Source of the DNA: Piper betle
Lineage: Eukaryota; Streptophyta; Magnoliopsida; Piperales; Piperaceae
DNA length: 64,000 nucleotides
Direction of reading: 5' to 3'
NCBI GenBank assembly: GCA_033002965.1
Contig: JAURVB010013801.1
Span: 1 to 64,000 of the forward strand
Shown here: piece after piece, positions 12,764-24,694 of the stretch
How the letters are laid out: every line of letters starts with the position of its first letter
Numbering within the stretch: the stretch's first letter is position 1
The notes under the pieces: model-generated
Told to the model about the DNA's origin: nothing
Databases searched by the model: none
Seen by the model: only the letters and a program-made list of their open reading frames with translations
Position numbers and translations under genes: made by a program

Positions 12764-15240
12764 CCTCTGGAGCCTCCATCCCGAAGCTGTATATGTCGCA
12801 TTTCTGGCTCACTCTCGTTGTGTACGCAAGCTCTCTCCACCACATACATCATGGACGTCGTCATGCAACATAAACATTAATAATAGGTTGGTTGATTAGG
12901 CATATATATAATGAAATGCTGATACACAATGTGAGCTCCATATCAACCACAATTAGCATATATGTATACCTGGTGCGACATGTTCGTAGGTTCCGGCAAA
13001 AACCGACGTGCTATTCATGGAAGAGATGGGGTTTGGCAGCCTGGCCGTGCCGAAGTCGGAGATGCCAACCTCGTACTCCGAATCCAGCAGCCCGTTCCCG
13101 CTGGATACGTCGCGATGAACGATGGGCGGCGCGTAGTCATGGTGCATGTACGCCAATGCATGCGCCATCCCCTAACCGCACTCAGCCTCTTGCTCCAACC
13201 GAATCTGGCAGCGTCCTCGTCACTCCTCAACACATCCCCCAAACTCCCCTTCTCCATGTACTTGTACACCAGCACCGTCGCTCTCGGGTTGGAGCAAAAG
13301 CCGTAGAGCTTCACCACGTTCCGGTGTCGGATCTCCATCAACGCCTTGACTTCGTTGTCGAAGCTGCTTTGTTGGGTGGGCGAGGGCTACGTCTCGTCTC
13401 CATGGTGGAGCTTCTTCACTGCTACCAACTGCCCCGTTGGTATCTCTGCTTTGTAAACGTTGCCGAAACCTCCTCTGCCCGTCAAGTACTTGCTGTTGAA
13501 GTTTTTGGTGGGTTTCACTATGTCTTGATAGTCTAGCTCCATGCTGCTTGTTCATATTTGAAACAGATTGCTATCTGTTGATGTTGGTTTTGATGTTGTT
13601 GTCTTGTTCATGTGATGGCGTAGGTAGAGTCCACCACAAGCTGTTAGGAGTAGGAGGAGTGAGCCTGCAATGGCAAAAATGATCACAATGATGGTTTTGG
13701 TTCTGTTGTTGGATTTTTTATCTTTTCTAGAGTTGGGACTGGGACTCTTGCATTGTGAAACGGGGGGATCTTGTTGATTGCCGCAAAGGCCTTTGTTCCC
13801 CTCGATTGAAGCCGGGGTAATGGATTCACTATTGTGCAGAGGCCCTTCCTAATCATTGTATGATAAATCGATCGAGGAGAGACTCTGCAACTGCTCAAAA
13901 GAATTTGGAATGGTGCCTGTAAGAAGGTTGTGAGAGAGGTCTAGGATTTCCAGCTTGTTCAGCTTCCCCAGCCGAGAAGGTATGTCTCCTAACAAAGAGT
14001 TTCAGCTCAAGTCTAGCTGAATCTGGAGGAACTCCAAGTTGCCAATCTGATATAGGATTGATCCATTCAGCACATTTCTGCTGAGGTTTAAGGCTGGAAG
14101 TGTGGAGCAACCTCCCAGTTCAGTTGGAGTGTGTCTACTCAATGCGTTTGATGAAATGTCGAGAATTTGTAACTTAGACTACTTACCAAGCTCTGGGGAT
14201 ATTTCACCTGTAATGTTGTTCCCACTCAAATTCAAGATGAGTAAAGAAGTCAGATTACCAAGTTCCTTGGTAATCTGCCTTGTTAATTCGTTTGATGAAA
14301 GGCAAAGCTCCTGCAGTTTGGTTAACCTCCCTAGGTCCGATGGTAAGTTTCCAGTGTTTCTGTTCCCCGACATTTGCAGCTTTGTCAAATTGGAAGATTT
14401 CCCCCAGTGTGGCAAGATTTCAGCATCCAAGTTGTTACTGAGATCTATGTATCCGAGGTAAGGGTAAACATCAAAGGCGTCTGAAATATTTCCTGTAAGC
14501 TTGTTTCCCTCTAGCCGAACCCTCGTCAAGGTAGTACAGTTTTTCAAGCTCCTGGGTATTGAACCTGTGAACTCATTGTTATATGTAGATATGTATGTAA
14601 GGTTTCAACCTTCACAGATTCTCTGTGGTAACGAGCCTGTTAGATTGTTGTCAACCACTTAAACACAGTCAGGTATATGAGATTTGACATTTCTGGGGAT
14701 GTGGTTCCATACAACTTATTCTGAAAAAGTCGAAGATCAACGAGGCTCCTTAATTTCCCAAATGTGGCAGGGATTGAACCATTGAGATTGTTCTCTTGCA
14801 AGCTCATTTCTGCTAGATTTCCTAGCTGTGGAGGAATTGAACCTGAAAGATTATTCCTGAACAAGTACAAAATAGTAAGCTGTGTCATCATTCCTAGGGA
14901 GGATGGGATGAAACCAGACAATTGATTGTTGGAGAGGTCTAAACTATCCATGTTAACTAAATTTCCAAATTCATGAGGGGTAGGACCTGACAAATGGTTG
15001 TCATAAAGGTACATCAGAGTAAGCTTTGTCATGTTACCAGTGCTGGGGGGTAATGGACCGGACAACTGATTCCCATACAAAACTAGGAATGTTAAATTAA
15101 CACAGTCACCTATGCTTGAAGGAATTTGGCCACAGTGACTGTTTGTACTTAACCTCAACCTGATCATTGGCTTCGGCCTGCCAGAAAACGTGCATTGATT
15201 TTCCACCAACTCAATTTGACGAAGACTTCCCTACTGCAAA

Positions 15241-17111
15241 TGAAAAGCAAACAAGGTGTTTTTCAGATATAATGGAACAAGACAATGCTTAGAGGCTCAA
15301 TGACTTCAAAGGACTTTTGGGGGCTGCTTAGTTCAGACATGAAAAAGAACAGGAAGCAACATCATGAACTTATAGCAGCACTTCGTCAATAAAGAAATTA
15401 CCCAAAAAATGCTTACTATCTAAGCTCAACTTAATTTATGAGTTCCTCTGTCATAATTTATTTCATCGACGAGGCAAATGCATGGAATTGTATCAACAAA
15501 GAGCACATCTGTTGAAAACATGAACATGTGTGAACGCTCCTTGGTCATGACCACAAGAGGAGAAGCCATATTTTCTGGTCAAGAGAGCTTAAATTATGTA
15601 CTAAATGAATTCTTATGTCATCTGACATCTATTAGTTAGCTACTCTGTTGGTTTGAGTAAGAATATATACCATATCATTTCCCGGTTTCTATGACAGACA
15701 GATTATACATTTATTTTTCCAAAATGTTTTAATTGTACACACTTTGTTATTTTGTGAGAATACTTGCTTTTTTCTTTTTGGGATCTGGCGCCACTTTGAC
15801 AACGGAAGGAAGAACGACTTTGCACTGCAAGAGAAAAACATCATAGCAGAAGGGAGAAGGAAGTTGGCAGTAAAAGGAGCCAAGCACCTAAAACTATCTA
15901 AATAAAGAACTAAACAAATCATAAACAACGAGTTATGGTTTGTGTTTTCTAATTGAGTTCTTGCTCTACCATAGATTTAAAACTCATGCAGCAACCTGGA
16001 GAAAAAATATCAAGAGTAGTTGGAGATATAAAACTATGAATTAAGAACTACTCGAACTAACCTTTTTTTAGTATGGCTAATTAGAAAAGCTTTCTAAATA
16101 GTATATCGGTAGACTAGATTATTTATAATGAATGATTTATTTTAGAAAAATAAATGCATTACGAAAAAAATTAGGGTTTTCAAGACAAAATTGGTATCAA
16201 GAGTTTAGAGTTGGAAGGAACATTGGCTTACCGGATATTTTGGATGGCGGTTGCTAAGGCAGAACTCATGAAGAGATTTGACTCTTGGTGGAGTCATCGG
16301 AGGTGTCGCTCGATGTTGAAGTTGACAGTTGCGACTTAGCTGCAACTGTATTTTGCATGGTTTTGGTGCGAGGTTGAGAGGATTTTCTCAAGAAATTGTT
16401 GTTCCTATAGAGTTTGCGGGTACAAACTGGTTTGGTACGGGATTAACTTTTATGGCTATGTTGATTTGGTGCGAGGGGAACATTTGTACCTGTTTGATGC
16501 GGGGTTGTCGTCAACACTAATTCAAGAATATAGAGCATATTCTCTCGGAGATTGTAAATGCTGATTTTGATGGAGCATGAAGAGAGGTTCAAATGATGCT
16601 AGAAAACAAAGGAGCTCATTAATAAGCATTTTGATGTTCACGGAGAAACATCTAGTTGTTGGACTCTTTCTTTCATGTTGAGCATTTGATGCTTATATCC
16701 CTTCATCTATTTGTATATATCCTTCCATATTCTCTATTTTAATCTCATTCTTAATCTAAGAGAGTTTAGGAGGTCTAGAGAGGGAGGTATGCCCCCTTTT
16801 TGGAGGAGACCTCCCCCTCCAAAGAGAGGCCACTTTTGGTCTTGGTTGATGGTCGAGTTGTCTAAGTTAGAGCATGGATGGTGGTTGTCGAAGGGTCTTT
16901 GGAAAAGTATTAGAGATGTAAGTCTTGTGTGATGCCACGGTGATATTAGTTCAGATAGAGAGTGTGAGAGGTTGAGAGATTTTGTATTACTTTTAATTTT
17001 TTTCATCATAGTGAAAATTACTCCTAGATTGCGTTGTATTTGTCGTCCATGTCATGTTTACAGTGTCACTATTTTACTATTTCACTATTTTCATTCTGCC
17101 CCGCTTGGGAA
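15241..17111. other. Spacer with old retroelement-like remnant
   Basis: The part 15241-16105 is absent from unit 2, where kinase sequence joins directly to the equivalent of 16107 (near 49950). From 16107 to 17111 the sequence matches 49951-50960. ttggtatcaagag at 16189 resembles a primer-binding site (ttggtatccagag in the unit 2 copy at 50045), so this may be a decayed retroelement, but no gag or pol motif could be recognised. Confidence 0.4.
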
Positions 17112-17119
17112 GGTCCATA

Positions 17120-17748
17120 TAGGGTTGCTAATTGAGCGAGCTAGCTCGTGAGCATTTAGCGTTCGGCTCGGCTTGACTCGACTCGAAACTCGACATTTAA
17201 ATGCTCGACTCGAACTCGACTCGAACTCGAATCTTACGAGCCGAGTTTGAGCAAGGTCGTGTTCGACTCGACTCGACTCGGTTGTAACTCGAACTCGACT
17301 CGAACTCGACTCGTAGTTCGACTCGAACTCGACTCGACAAAATAATATAATAATATAGTCTTTATATTATATTTTATTTATATATATATGAAATATAATA
17401 ACAAAGAAGCAAGATAGTTGAGATGGCAAGTATTCACCTTGATGACTTCAAGGTTGTGGGTTCAAACCACAATGGCCTCACTTTTTTTAAAGTGAGGTAC
17501 TTTTGACTTTTAATCGAGCTGATTTCGAGCTAACGAACGAGCTGGCGAACGAGCTCACAAAAATTAAACAGTTTAAGTATATTCGAGCTCGAGTCGAGCT
17601 CGAACACATAAAAAGTATTCGAGTCGAACTCGAGCATGTACGTCCAAAACTCGTTCGATCTCGAGTCGAGTTCGAACGAGTTTCGAACGATTCGAGCCGA
17701 GTTCGAGCACATGTTCAGCTCGGCTCGCTCGCTCAATTAGCACCCCTA
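17120..17748. mobile_element. hAT-type MITE, 629 bp, with empty-site proof
   Basis: Termini TAGGGTTGCTAATTGAGCGAGC and, in reverse from the right, TAGGGGTGCTAATTGAGCGAGC form good inverted repeats. The 8-base duplication ggtccata lies at 17112-17119 and 17749-17756, as hAT elements make. The paralogous site at about 50946-50975 reads without the element, and a third at about 26004-26035 is also empty. Sub-terminal DNA is packed with ctcgagtcgag words. No transposase is present, so mobility would need a source elsewhere. Confidence 0.85.
17413..17475 (+). other. tRNA-like segment inside the hAT MITE
   Basis: tagttgagatggcaag looks like a pol III A box and gtgggttcaaaccac like a B box with its T-arm stem. 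No full cloverleaf with an anticodon arm could be drawn, so this is a tRNA-derived or SINE-like relic, not a tRNA gene. Confidence 0.45.
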
Positions 17749-17919
17749 GGTCCATATGCTCAAGATAAATAATAATATATAAGACATTAAAAGAAATAAA
17801 TCTCAAATCAATATAGAATACATCTAATCTATATTAAAAATCGTTCAACCTAGCCGTTTTGGAAATAAGTAAGAAAATTTTTTAGTAGTGTGCAAATATT
17901 TTTTTAATAATAACATCTT

Positions 17920-17950
<31 letters not shown>

Positions 17951-18667
17951 CTTCTATTACTTAATTTTACCTCAAATAAAATAAAATACAGGACTTTGAT
18001 TCCCCTCCACCTTCCCTCCCCTTTTCCCTCTCCCCCGTCTCGTAGCTCTCTCCATCTTGGGGTTTATGCTGCTAAGTGGCTCCTGGGCCTTTTTTTCTAA
18101 AACCAAGCTCAAAATGTGCTGTCACCGTCCCTAATTGAGAGGGCATGGATCGGGCCCACCTTATGAGGTGGATCCTGTTACATGTACTATTAGTTCTACT
18201 TTTATTAATAAAAAAATTAAAATGATTTCCAGATGAAAGGTACAAGATTTAATTAATCAAAATATAATAAATAAAGAATATTTTAAATTATTATAGTCTA
18301 TTTTTTAATTAAAAGAAAATAAAAATGATTTCTTATGAAAACTAAAAGATTCAACTTATCAAAATATAATAAAATAAAAAATTAAATCTAAATAGTTTAG
18401 TCTATCTCTTTGATTAAAACCTATGAGTCCATTTTTAAAATATTAAACTATTATATTTATAATCTATCCTATTTTATTATTCAATGAAGATCATCTATTA
18501 GATTTAAGTCTATCTTTCCACACATGAAATATCATCTTACCTAATACATACACGCACGCCCGGGTACAAGAGTTGCCTTCCATAGATTGACCAGGTAATG
18601 AATTGTCGGTTGGAAAAAAAAGTATAGAATTGTTAAATATCAACCGCCCCGGATGGGTTAAAATATA

Positions 18668-18669
18668 TA

Positions 18670-18707
<38 letters not shown>
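18668..18707. repeat. (ATA)n microsatellite
   Basis: About 40 bases of uninterrupted taa/ata units. Shorter versions occur at the paralogous sites near 26597 and 51845, so its length differs among the three A-region copies. Confidence 0.9.
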
Positions 18708-18709
<2 letters not shown>

Positions 18710-18955
18710 TAAAAAAACCAAGGAGCCCGCTTCTGCGAGCTTTCTTGGAATGACCATCCGAGCTTATTTTCTCGAGTTGTCAGTCAAAATCAAAGTATTG
18801 AAATTTGTTGCACGAATTCTACCTTTGAAAGGTGGGAGCAGAATTAAGACAACTTCTGTACCAAATTAAGCCCTATTAAAGGCTGGATTGTCCATCTCAT
18901 AGATTAATGCACCACAACTAAAAGTGACTCGAGAGAAATCTGTTCTGTTCTGAAG

Positions 18956-19361
18956 ATGGCAAAGTCATTCTTGCTGCTTATCTTGCTAATTTATGCTGTT
19001 AGCTTCTCCCTTCTGAAGGTAAACACATGGCTGCAACCACTACTTTATGCATATCAAACAAGAGACTCAGCACTTTCTCACCATGCAGGATTAAGAAGAA
19101 CGCAGATGGTTGCCAAGACAACAAACGAAGCTGCAGACTATTCGGCGGTGAGTGTTATTGAAATTTCTTCTGATTACGAAAGCATTAAAATTGGGCACAT
19201 CATATTTTTGCTACATCTATGGAAGCTTAAAATTATGTGCGAAAGTTTTCTGGTACAGTCTGCTAATAGGATGGCTGATTGAGGTGGAGAGACTCTTGAC
19301 GTCAGACTATGATCGTCCCCGTCGGAAACGTCCTAGTGGAGGGACACCACCAAGTTTTTGA
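18956..19361 (+). pseudogene. Secreted DY-peptide gene, copy A1 (frameshifted)
   Basis: Paralogue of the intact gene at 26859-27263. Exons by alignment: 18956-19018, 19089-19147 and 19259-19361. The signal peptide MAKSFLLLILLIYAVSFS is kept, but one C is missing in ttctccc near 19008. Spliced exon 2 is then read in the wrong frame and stops at once (gat taa). Exon 3 has an extra base near 19268. The third exon would otherwise encode VERLLTSDYDRPRRKRPSGG, so the peptide region also has substitutions relative to A2 (DPPRRNPP). Non-functional unless these indels are assembly errors. Confidence 0.65.
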
Positions 19362-20885
19362 ACCTATGACAAATACAGTATCTCATGACCAACTACAACT
19401 GCCTACAAATTCCATGACATTTTAAGGCCAGGAACCTAGCGACATTCCCTATTCTCAGTTTTCTCCTTTATATTGGGTGTATCATTTTTTATTTTTTTTG
19501 GGATCTTGGGTCATGAGGCTACTTAATGTACTCGTGAATAAAAAGAGGGAATGTTAGTGTGTGTGTGCGAATATATAATGTAGGGGGATGTGTGATCTCT
19601 CGAGTTAATATGATCGCTTACAAGTCCAGTCGGATGAAAGAGAGAATTTTGTCCAATTTGAAAAAAATAATTACTATGTGATCTAAACGGGTAATATACA
19701 CTAATTTATACTAAGCAATCTGCCATTATAGTGGCTTATGTGTGTTAACATATTGCATCATTGTACTCTTATGCACACCGGCCTTAAAAGGTTTGTATGG
19801 GACAAGTATTTCACAAAGTCGTTCCCTGTTTAGAAAATTTATCCTAAAACTTCAACAAAATCCTGGAGGGTCCTCTCCTTTATTTACTGTTACTTTCTAA
19901 ACAAGCATCCCAAAGGATATGTATTTACTCTTTAGGAAGTAAATCTAATATCTTCAGCAAAACCACCGATGATCGTCTCCAATTTTTAGCTATGTATTTT
20001 TCAACTTATAGGGTTTTGGCTCGGTTGCGATTCGGTTAATTTCATTCTGTATAACCATTGATTATTTTAAAATTTTTATCATGACTAAGTCATATTAACT
20101 AGGCTTATAAGTACACATTATTTTCGTCTCAAATTATTTAGCCCAAAGGGAGCCCATATTCTAGAAAGTTGCAAGACGGAAATATTAAGGATAGCTGGTT
20201 GAGAGAATAGCCTGCCTGTGGAAAACTTTCATGCCACAAATAAATTTAGATTTTTAGTTAAGTTTTTAAAGTTTTTTAATGCACATGTAAAGTATGAGAC
20301 TTTTTTTGTTTGTAACTGGTTGTGAATTTTATTAGGCTTTGTAGTTTGGATGCTACTTTGATGTGAGGTTGTTAGTGTGGAAGGGTATGCCTATTAATTT
20401 TTTTTTGTCTTTTTCAATTTGTTCTCATCTTCATATGTAAAACTGAGCTATCTGTTAAATATTTTTTCCAAAACTTGAAGTATTGCTATCTAATATAAGG
20501 TATTGCTTGCACATTCTAGCAGAAAGTATTGCTATATGTAAAAAAGTTCTACCTCATAGAAAATATTATTCAGAAAAATTTATTTGTTAGTTGCCCACAT
20601 TAGTTCTGAAAATGAAGCAATTGATGCTTGAAAAGCAATGAAACATGTTCTTGTAAAATGTAAAGAAGCAGTATAGAGCTTATTGAACTTGAGATAATAT
20701 TGGATGATGTTGTGACAGGTAAAAACTAGATGTGTTCCTACGAAAGCATCTGCATTCTGGAACATATTCAGGCTTCTTTTTTAGTTTAGCCTCAACTTCA
20801 TCTTTCAAAATTTGAGCTATATGTTAAATTTTTTCTTAACTGAGGTAGTTGTTTAACTGCATGGGGTACGTATTGAAGGATGCAC
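19362..20885. other. 3' flank of peptide gene A1, repeated elsewhere
   Basis: 19450-19978 matches 52600-53640 apart from the solo LTR at 52660-53171. 20240-20885 matches 27390-28025. No gene is recognised. The open frame near 20580-20765 on the minus strand is conserved only because the DNA is duplicated. Confidence 0.5.
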
Positions 20886-21395
20886 AAATTTTCTTTTTTC
20901 TCTCTTTTCTTAGAGTGGAGGAAATTATTAATTATGAAAGGCATGAGGGTTGCGGAAAAGCTATCTAGGCCGAGGCCTAAATACTAATTACAATTTCAAT
21001 TTTTCTTATTCATGTATTTAATAAAAAATAATATTAAATAATGCGGTAAACGTGGATCGAACATGTGCCCTTTAGATAATGAGGATGTTATTTATTTAAA
21101 ATAAAATAATATAGATTTAAGCTTACATATTTTTTTTGTTTTGAACTTTAAACTACGTCTTGAAGCATCACAAAATGCAAAAGCACTATATCAGGAGCAG
21201 TCAGCCCTGTCATTATTATTAAAATTATTATCTCCGTAACGAGGGGTTATTTATATACCTCAATGAGTAAGGCTATTCACAAGGCTAGTCAAAATTTGCT
21301 CTATTAAAGTTTGTGTCGTTTATATTTCTCTTTTTGTATATTGGCTACTTTGTTATTTTATTGTATATAAATAAATATAACTAGCTATAATTAAA

Positions 21396-21434
<39 letters not shown>

Positions 21435-21442
21435 ATTATCTT

Positions 21443-24304
21443 TGTAAAACCCGTGACTCGAGCCAGAGTTTTACGGGAGTGAACCAGTCGGTTCAACCGT
21501 CGGTTCGAATCGAGTCAGCTTCATGGACCGCGAGCTGAGTTGAGGCCAGCTGTGAGTTATGAGCGATGAGGGTCATGTATGCTCAAATGTACGATGATAA
21601 CGCCTAAAAGATGATGAAAAATGGGTTATCAAGTATATGGAGGTATGCAGTATTGATTGTTATTTTTATTTGATCGTAGAATATTTTTAGGGCCGAATGA
21701 CGAATTAGGACGCGATATAGGCGAGTTTGGGTGGGTTATTAGTTATAGAGCATATCATTTGGATGTTGCTGTGTTCGTTTGATTTTATGGGATTTTTCCC
21801 AATTTTTTTGGATTTTTTTTAGGATTTATTAGGAGATAGTTATTATTATTGACTCGAGTCGGAGTCGAGTCAAGTTTAATTTACAAAAATGCCATCGCAC
21901 GCTACTTCTTCTTCCTCCCGACCATTCTCACCCAAACCCTCGCCGCCCCTCATTCTCGTTGCTGCCGCCGCCGCCGCCGACGCCGTGCTGCCGCCGATCG
22001 ACGCCGCCCTGCCCCGCCTTGCCGTCACCGTGCCACCCCAACACAGCCCCGGCCGCCACCACCTCGCCACGACGCCAGAATCAGCCCGCGAACCGCGACG
22101 CTCCGCCCGTCGATTCGCCGCCGTCCGGGCCGCGCCGCCGCCGCTGTGACCCCGAGGACCACCCCCTTGACCTTCCCGACGTTTCCCCCATCATCCCGAC
22201 CGCCGTCGAGGCCGGCCGGAGCCCCGATCGGAGCACACCGCCGCCGCCGCCCATTTTCGACGCCGCCGTCGACGGCCATCGCCGCCTCGGCTACCCTGTT
22301 TGACACCACCATTGGACCGAGCTCGTCGAGCTGGTGCCGATAGACCCCCTGATTGCCCCGTCCCGAATCATCGCCGGAAAACCGTCGGAATCCGCCGGAA
22401 AACCGCCGACACTCGCCGGAAAACCGCCGGAACCGCCGGAAAATTGGATTCGTGGGAAATTCGCCGGATCATCCGCCGAACGCACCCAGTCCAATCTGAT
22501 CGGACTTCGGACGCCGCTAGGTGCCGAATTCGAGTTTCGAGCCGCGAAACGGAAACCCTAGCCGTCGCCGATTTTCGACGACGCGAGGTATAATTTATTT
22601 TAACTTAATTAATTGAAAGTATTGATTATTAGAATTTGCATGCTATGATTGATGAATTGTGCATTGTAATTACTTATATAAATGTGGATTTGATTTAGAA
22701 TAAAATATGAAATTTGTGGAATTGTGTGGTGTTAAAAATAGAAGTTATGAAACTAATTAGGGTTATTAGGTAATGATCATGATCTAATGCAAACTAACCT
22801 AAGTAGACTTGCTAGAATTGATATAGGTTGATGTGTGTTGATTGATGCGTGATTGTGTTGATTGTGTGTGCATGCTATAGGATGTGTGATTCATCATGCG
22901 GGCGTTAGTTTTTAGCTTGATTGTGTAGGTACGGTGTAGGAGCTCGCCGCCTAGGCGCGTGGACCCGTTTGGAGCTTCTACCAGGTCCGTTTAGGACTCG
23001 TTCTCTGTTTTACGCTACTCTATTGTATATTTGATTTATCATGTGCAGGACGAGTTAAGTGGCGTTTTATCGGATCCCACTTAACTCGGGCCATTTAGCC
23101 AACAGTTTTATTTCGGATTAATAACCCTCGAGGATGAGATCCCTCGAGTTTGTTTTCGAACTTCAGATCCAGCTCACGATGCCTTCGGGCCTATTGTATA
23201 AATCCCAACCCAGGCCTATATATATATAGTTTTCGTGTTTTCGGTGAGAGATGGAATGAGGGTTACTTGCGGCCACGTCTTCAGATAGGGCGTGTGCCCG
23301 GAAGAGCGGGCTCTGGAGCTGGGGAGAACCCACTTCGTTCCCGAAGGATCCGGACAACTCCACCTTTGAGTTCCTCAAACCCGGAGAAGTGTGGAGGTTT
23401 ACGGGTACTGCAATGCAGCGCATGTCTAGACTTGTGGTTCAAAGGGTACTGAAGGCGACTGCCTGAGAGTGCTCGGCCTTTGTGCTCAAGGCCAGGAGTA
23501 ATATGGAAGGTGCAGAGGGCGGTAAGGAATGAAATTTGATGCGAGAAGCGATAGAGAAATGGCCAAGGTATGAGAATGAGAAAGATAGGGGGACGCTGTC
23601 GACCCGAGGGCGACGGCCCGACGACGACGGCTCCCGTATGTGCCCTGATGAGAGTTCTTGAGGAAGTATATGGTTTTGATTCAACAGGAGAGTTTGCTCT
23701 CCTGTGCCAGATTGATATTAGTTATTTTCCGGGCCGGTAACACTCGTTACTGACGGTTTTTCTATATATATGTAGGTGAGGAATGCGAGCGATGAAAGCT
23801 GTCGGGACTGCGGAGGAGCAGCACGGAACCGCGCACACATGTACCTGCCGCGTGTAATGTATAATGATGGTTGTTTAATGCTGTGTGGATGATTATTACA
23901 ATGTTTTTGTCTTGATGAATTACTTGTTATGAAACGAACTGATAAATATGAATGAGTAGGGAGCCTTGGAGTTCAGACTCGGCTCGGGTAAAAATGAATG
24001 AGATAATGATTTAATGTCATGGTAGATTATTATGTGTTATCGTATTTTCATAAAATATTATATATTTTCTTTTGGTTTCTCATTTATTATTTTGTCTTGT
24101 TTTTGCTTGTACATCACAGCATGCATGTAGGACCGCGTTAGAACCCAATCGTTCTCATTCATGCATTTCATATTTGCATCTTCATCTTGAGACGCCGAGA
24201 GTAGATCCTGGTCGGCTTAACCGAATCTAGTAGATTAACGAACGGTTCGGTCGCCGGTGACATTTCCGGGTCGGTTCACGGGTGAGCCGAAACGGGGTGT
24301 TACA
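21443..24304. mobile_element. Solo LTR, 2.86 kb, probably Ty3/gypsy type
   Basis: Begins TGTAAAACCCGTGAC and ends GGGGTGTTACA, the TG...CA ends of an LTR. The 5-base duplication atctt lies at 21438-21442 and 24305-24309. No primer-binding site, gag or pol lies inside, and no second copy flanks it, so it is best read as a solo LTR left by recombination. Its length suits large plant Ty3/gypsy LTRs, but the class is inferred. A GC-rich block at 21889-22560 gives long Arg/Pro-rich frames on both strands, typical of composition alone. The paralogous region near 28025 lacks it. Confidence 0.7.
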
Positions 24305-24523
24305 ATCTTAGCTGGGAACAGATAATATTTCTCTCTCAAACATTAATCTGGATCGTTTGATTATAAAAACGACCCAAATTTAATAAAAAAATAAAACACC
24401 CCGACCACCACCCTCCTTTAGTATGTCGTCAATAATAACATTTATTTATGATTTTAAATGTATTTTAAATAGGTAAATGATATTATGTAGATTATTATAT
24501 TATATTATCGAGTCGAATTTAAA

Positions 24524-24694
24524 TGAAGTTCAAGTTATAACCGAGTCGAGTCGAGTTGAACATTGCCTTATTTCAAACTCGACTCGTAGGATTCAAGTTC
24601 GAAGTTGAATATTTAAATATCTTGTTTCGAGTCGAGTCCTGCCGAACTGAATATTAAATATTCACGAACTGACTCACTCAATTACCAACCTTAG
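24524..24694. mobile_element. Truncated hAT-type MITE fragment
   Basis: Carries the sub-terminal gagtcgagtcgag words and ends with actcaattaccaacctta, a diverged right terminus of the family seen at 17120-17748. The left end is lost. Together with the solo LTR and neighbouring DNA it makes up about 3.8 kb absent at the paralogous site near 28030. Confidence 0.6.

Larger units (their letters stand above)
8515..15240 (-). pseudogene. LRR receptor-like kinase pseudogene, copy A (MIK2-like)
   Basis: Remains of a plasma-membrane LRR receptor kinase most like the MDIS1-interacting receptor kinase 2 group. Minus-strand order: leucine-rich repeats (15209-13850, many LxLxxNxLxGxIP units), a transmembrane segment with AIAGSLLLLL near 13670, then kinase: GRGGFGNVYKAE, VAVKKL, HRDVSSGN, SDFGTA. 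An intron at 12833-12969 splits the APE motif. Exon 2 reads LAYTTRVSQKCDIYSFG. The Copia element at 8761-12763 interrupts it, and the end of the kinase resumes at 8760-8515 (EVVMGRHPG, LLKDVSDERIGEP, RPT). Joining the flanks restores frame as GMEAPEVVMGRHP. Inactivating lesions: a lost base near 14650, a TGA after CEG near 14606, TAG after ELGK near 14180, TGA near 14000, TAG near 13388 and a frameshift near 8720. The first three are shared with copy B. The N-terminal LRR part and signal peptide are absent. Confidence 0.85.

Noticed and set aside
12892..13536. Plus-strand 214-residue frame over the kinase
   Set aside because: It is the antisense shadow of the receptor-kinase pseudogene; the minus strand carries the HRD and DFG motifs.
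17413..17475. tRNA gene
   Set aside because: A- and B-box-like words only; no convincing acceptor or anticodon stem.
17340..17950. CRISPR-like or regulatory array of ctcgagtcgag words
   Set aside because: Repeats are irregular, lack spacers and are confined to hAT MITE sub-terminal regions; this is a plant nuclear genome.
20580..20765. Minus-strand 61-residue frame, also at 27713-27898
   Set aside because: Present in both A-region copies only through duplication; the two copies diverge by frameshift and no domain is visible.
21849..22593. Long Arg/Pro-rich frames as genes
   Set aside because: Overlapping open frames on both strands in GC-rich DNA inside a solo LTR; no domain, and translations are compositional.
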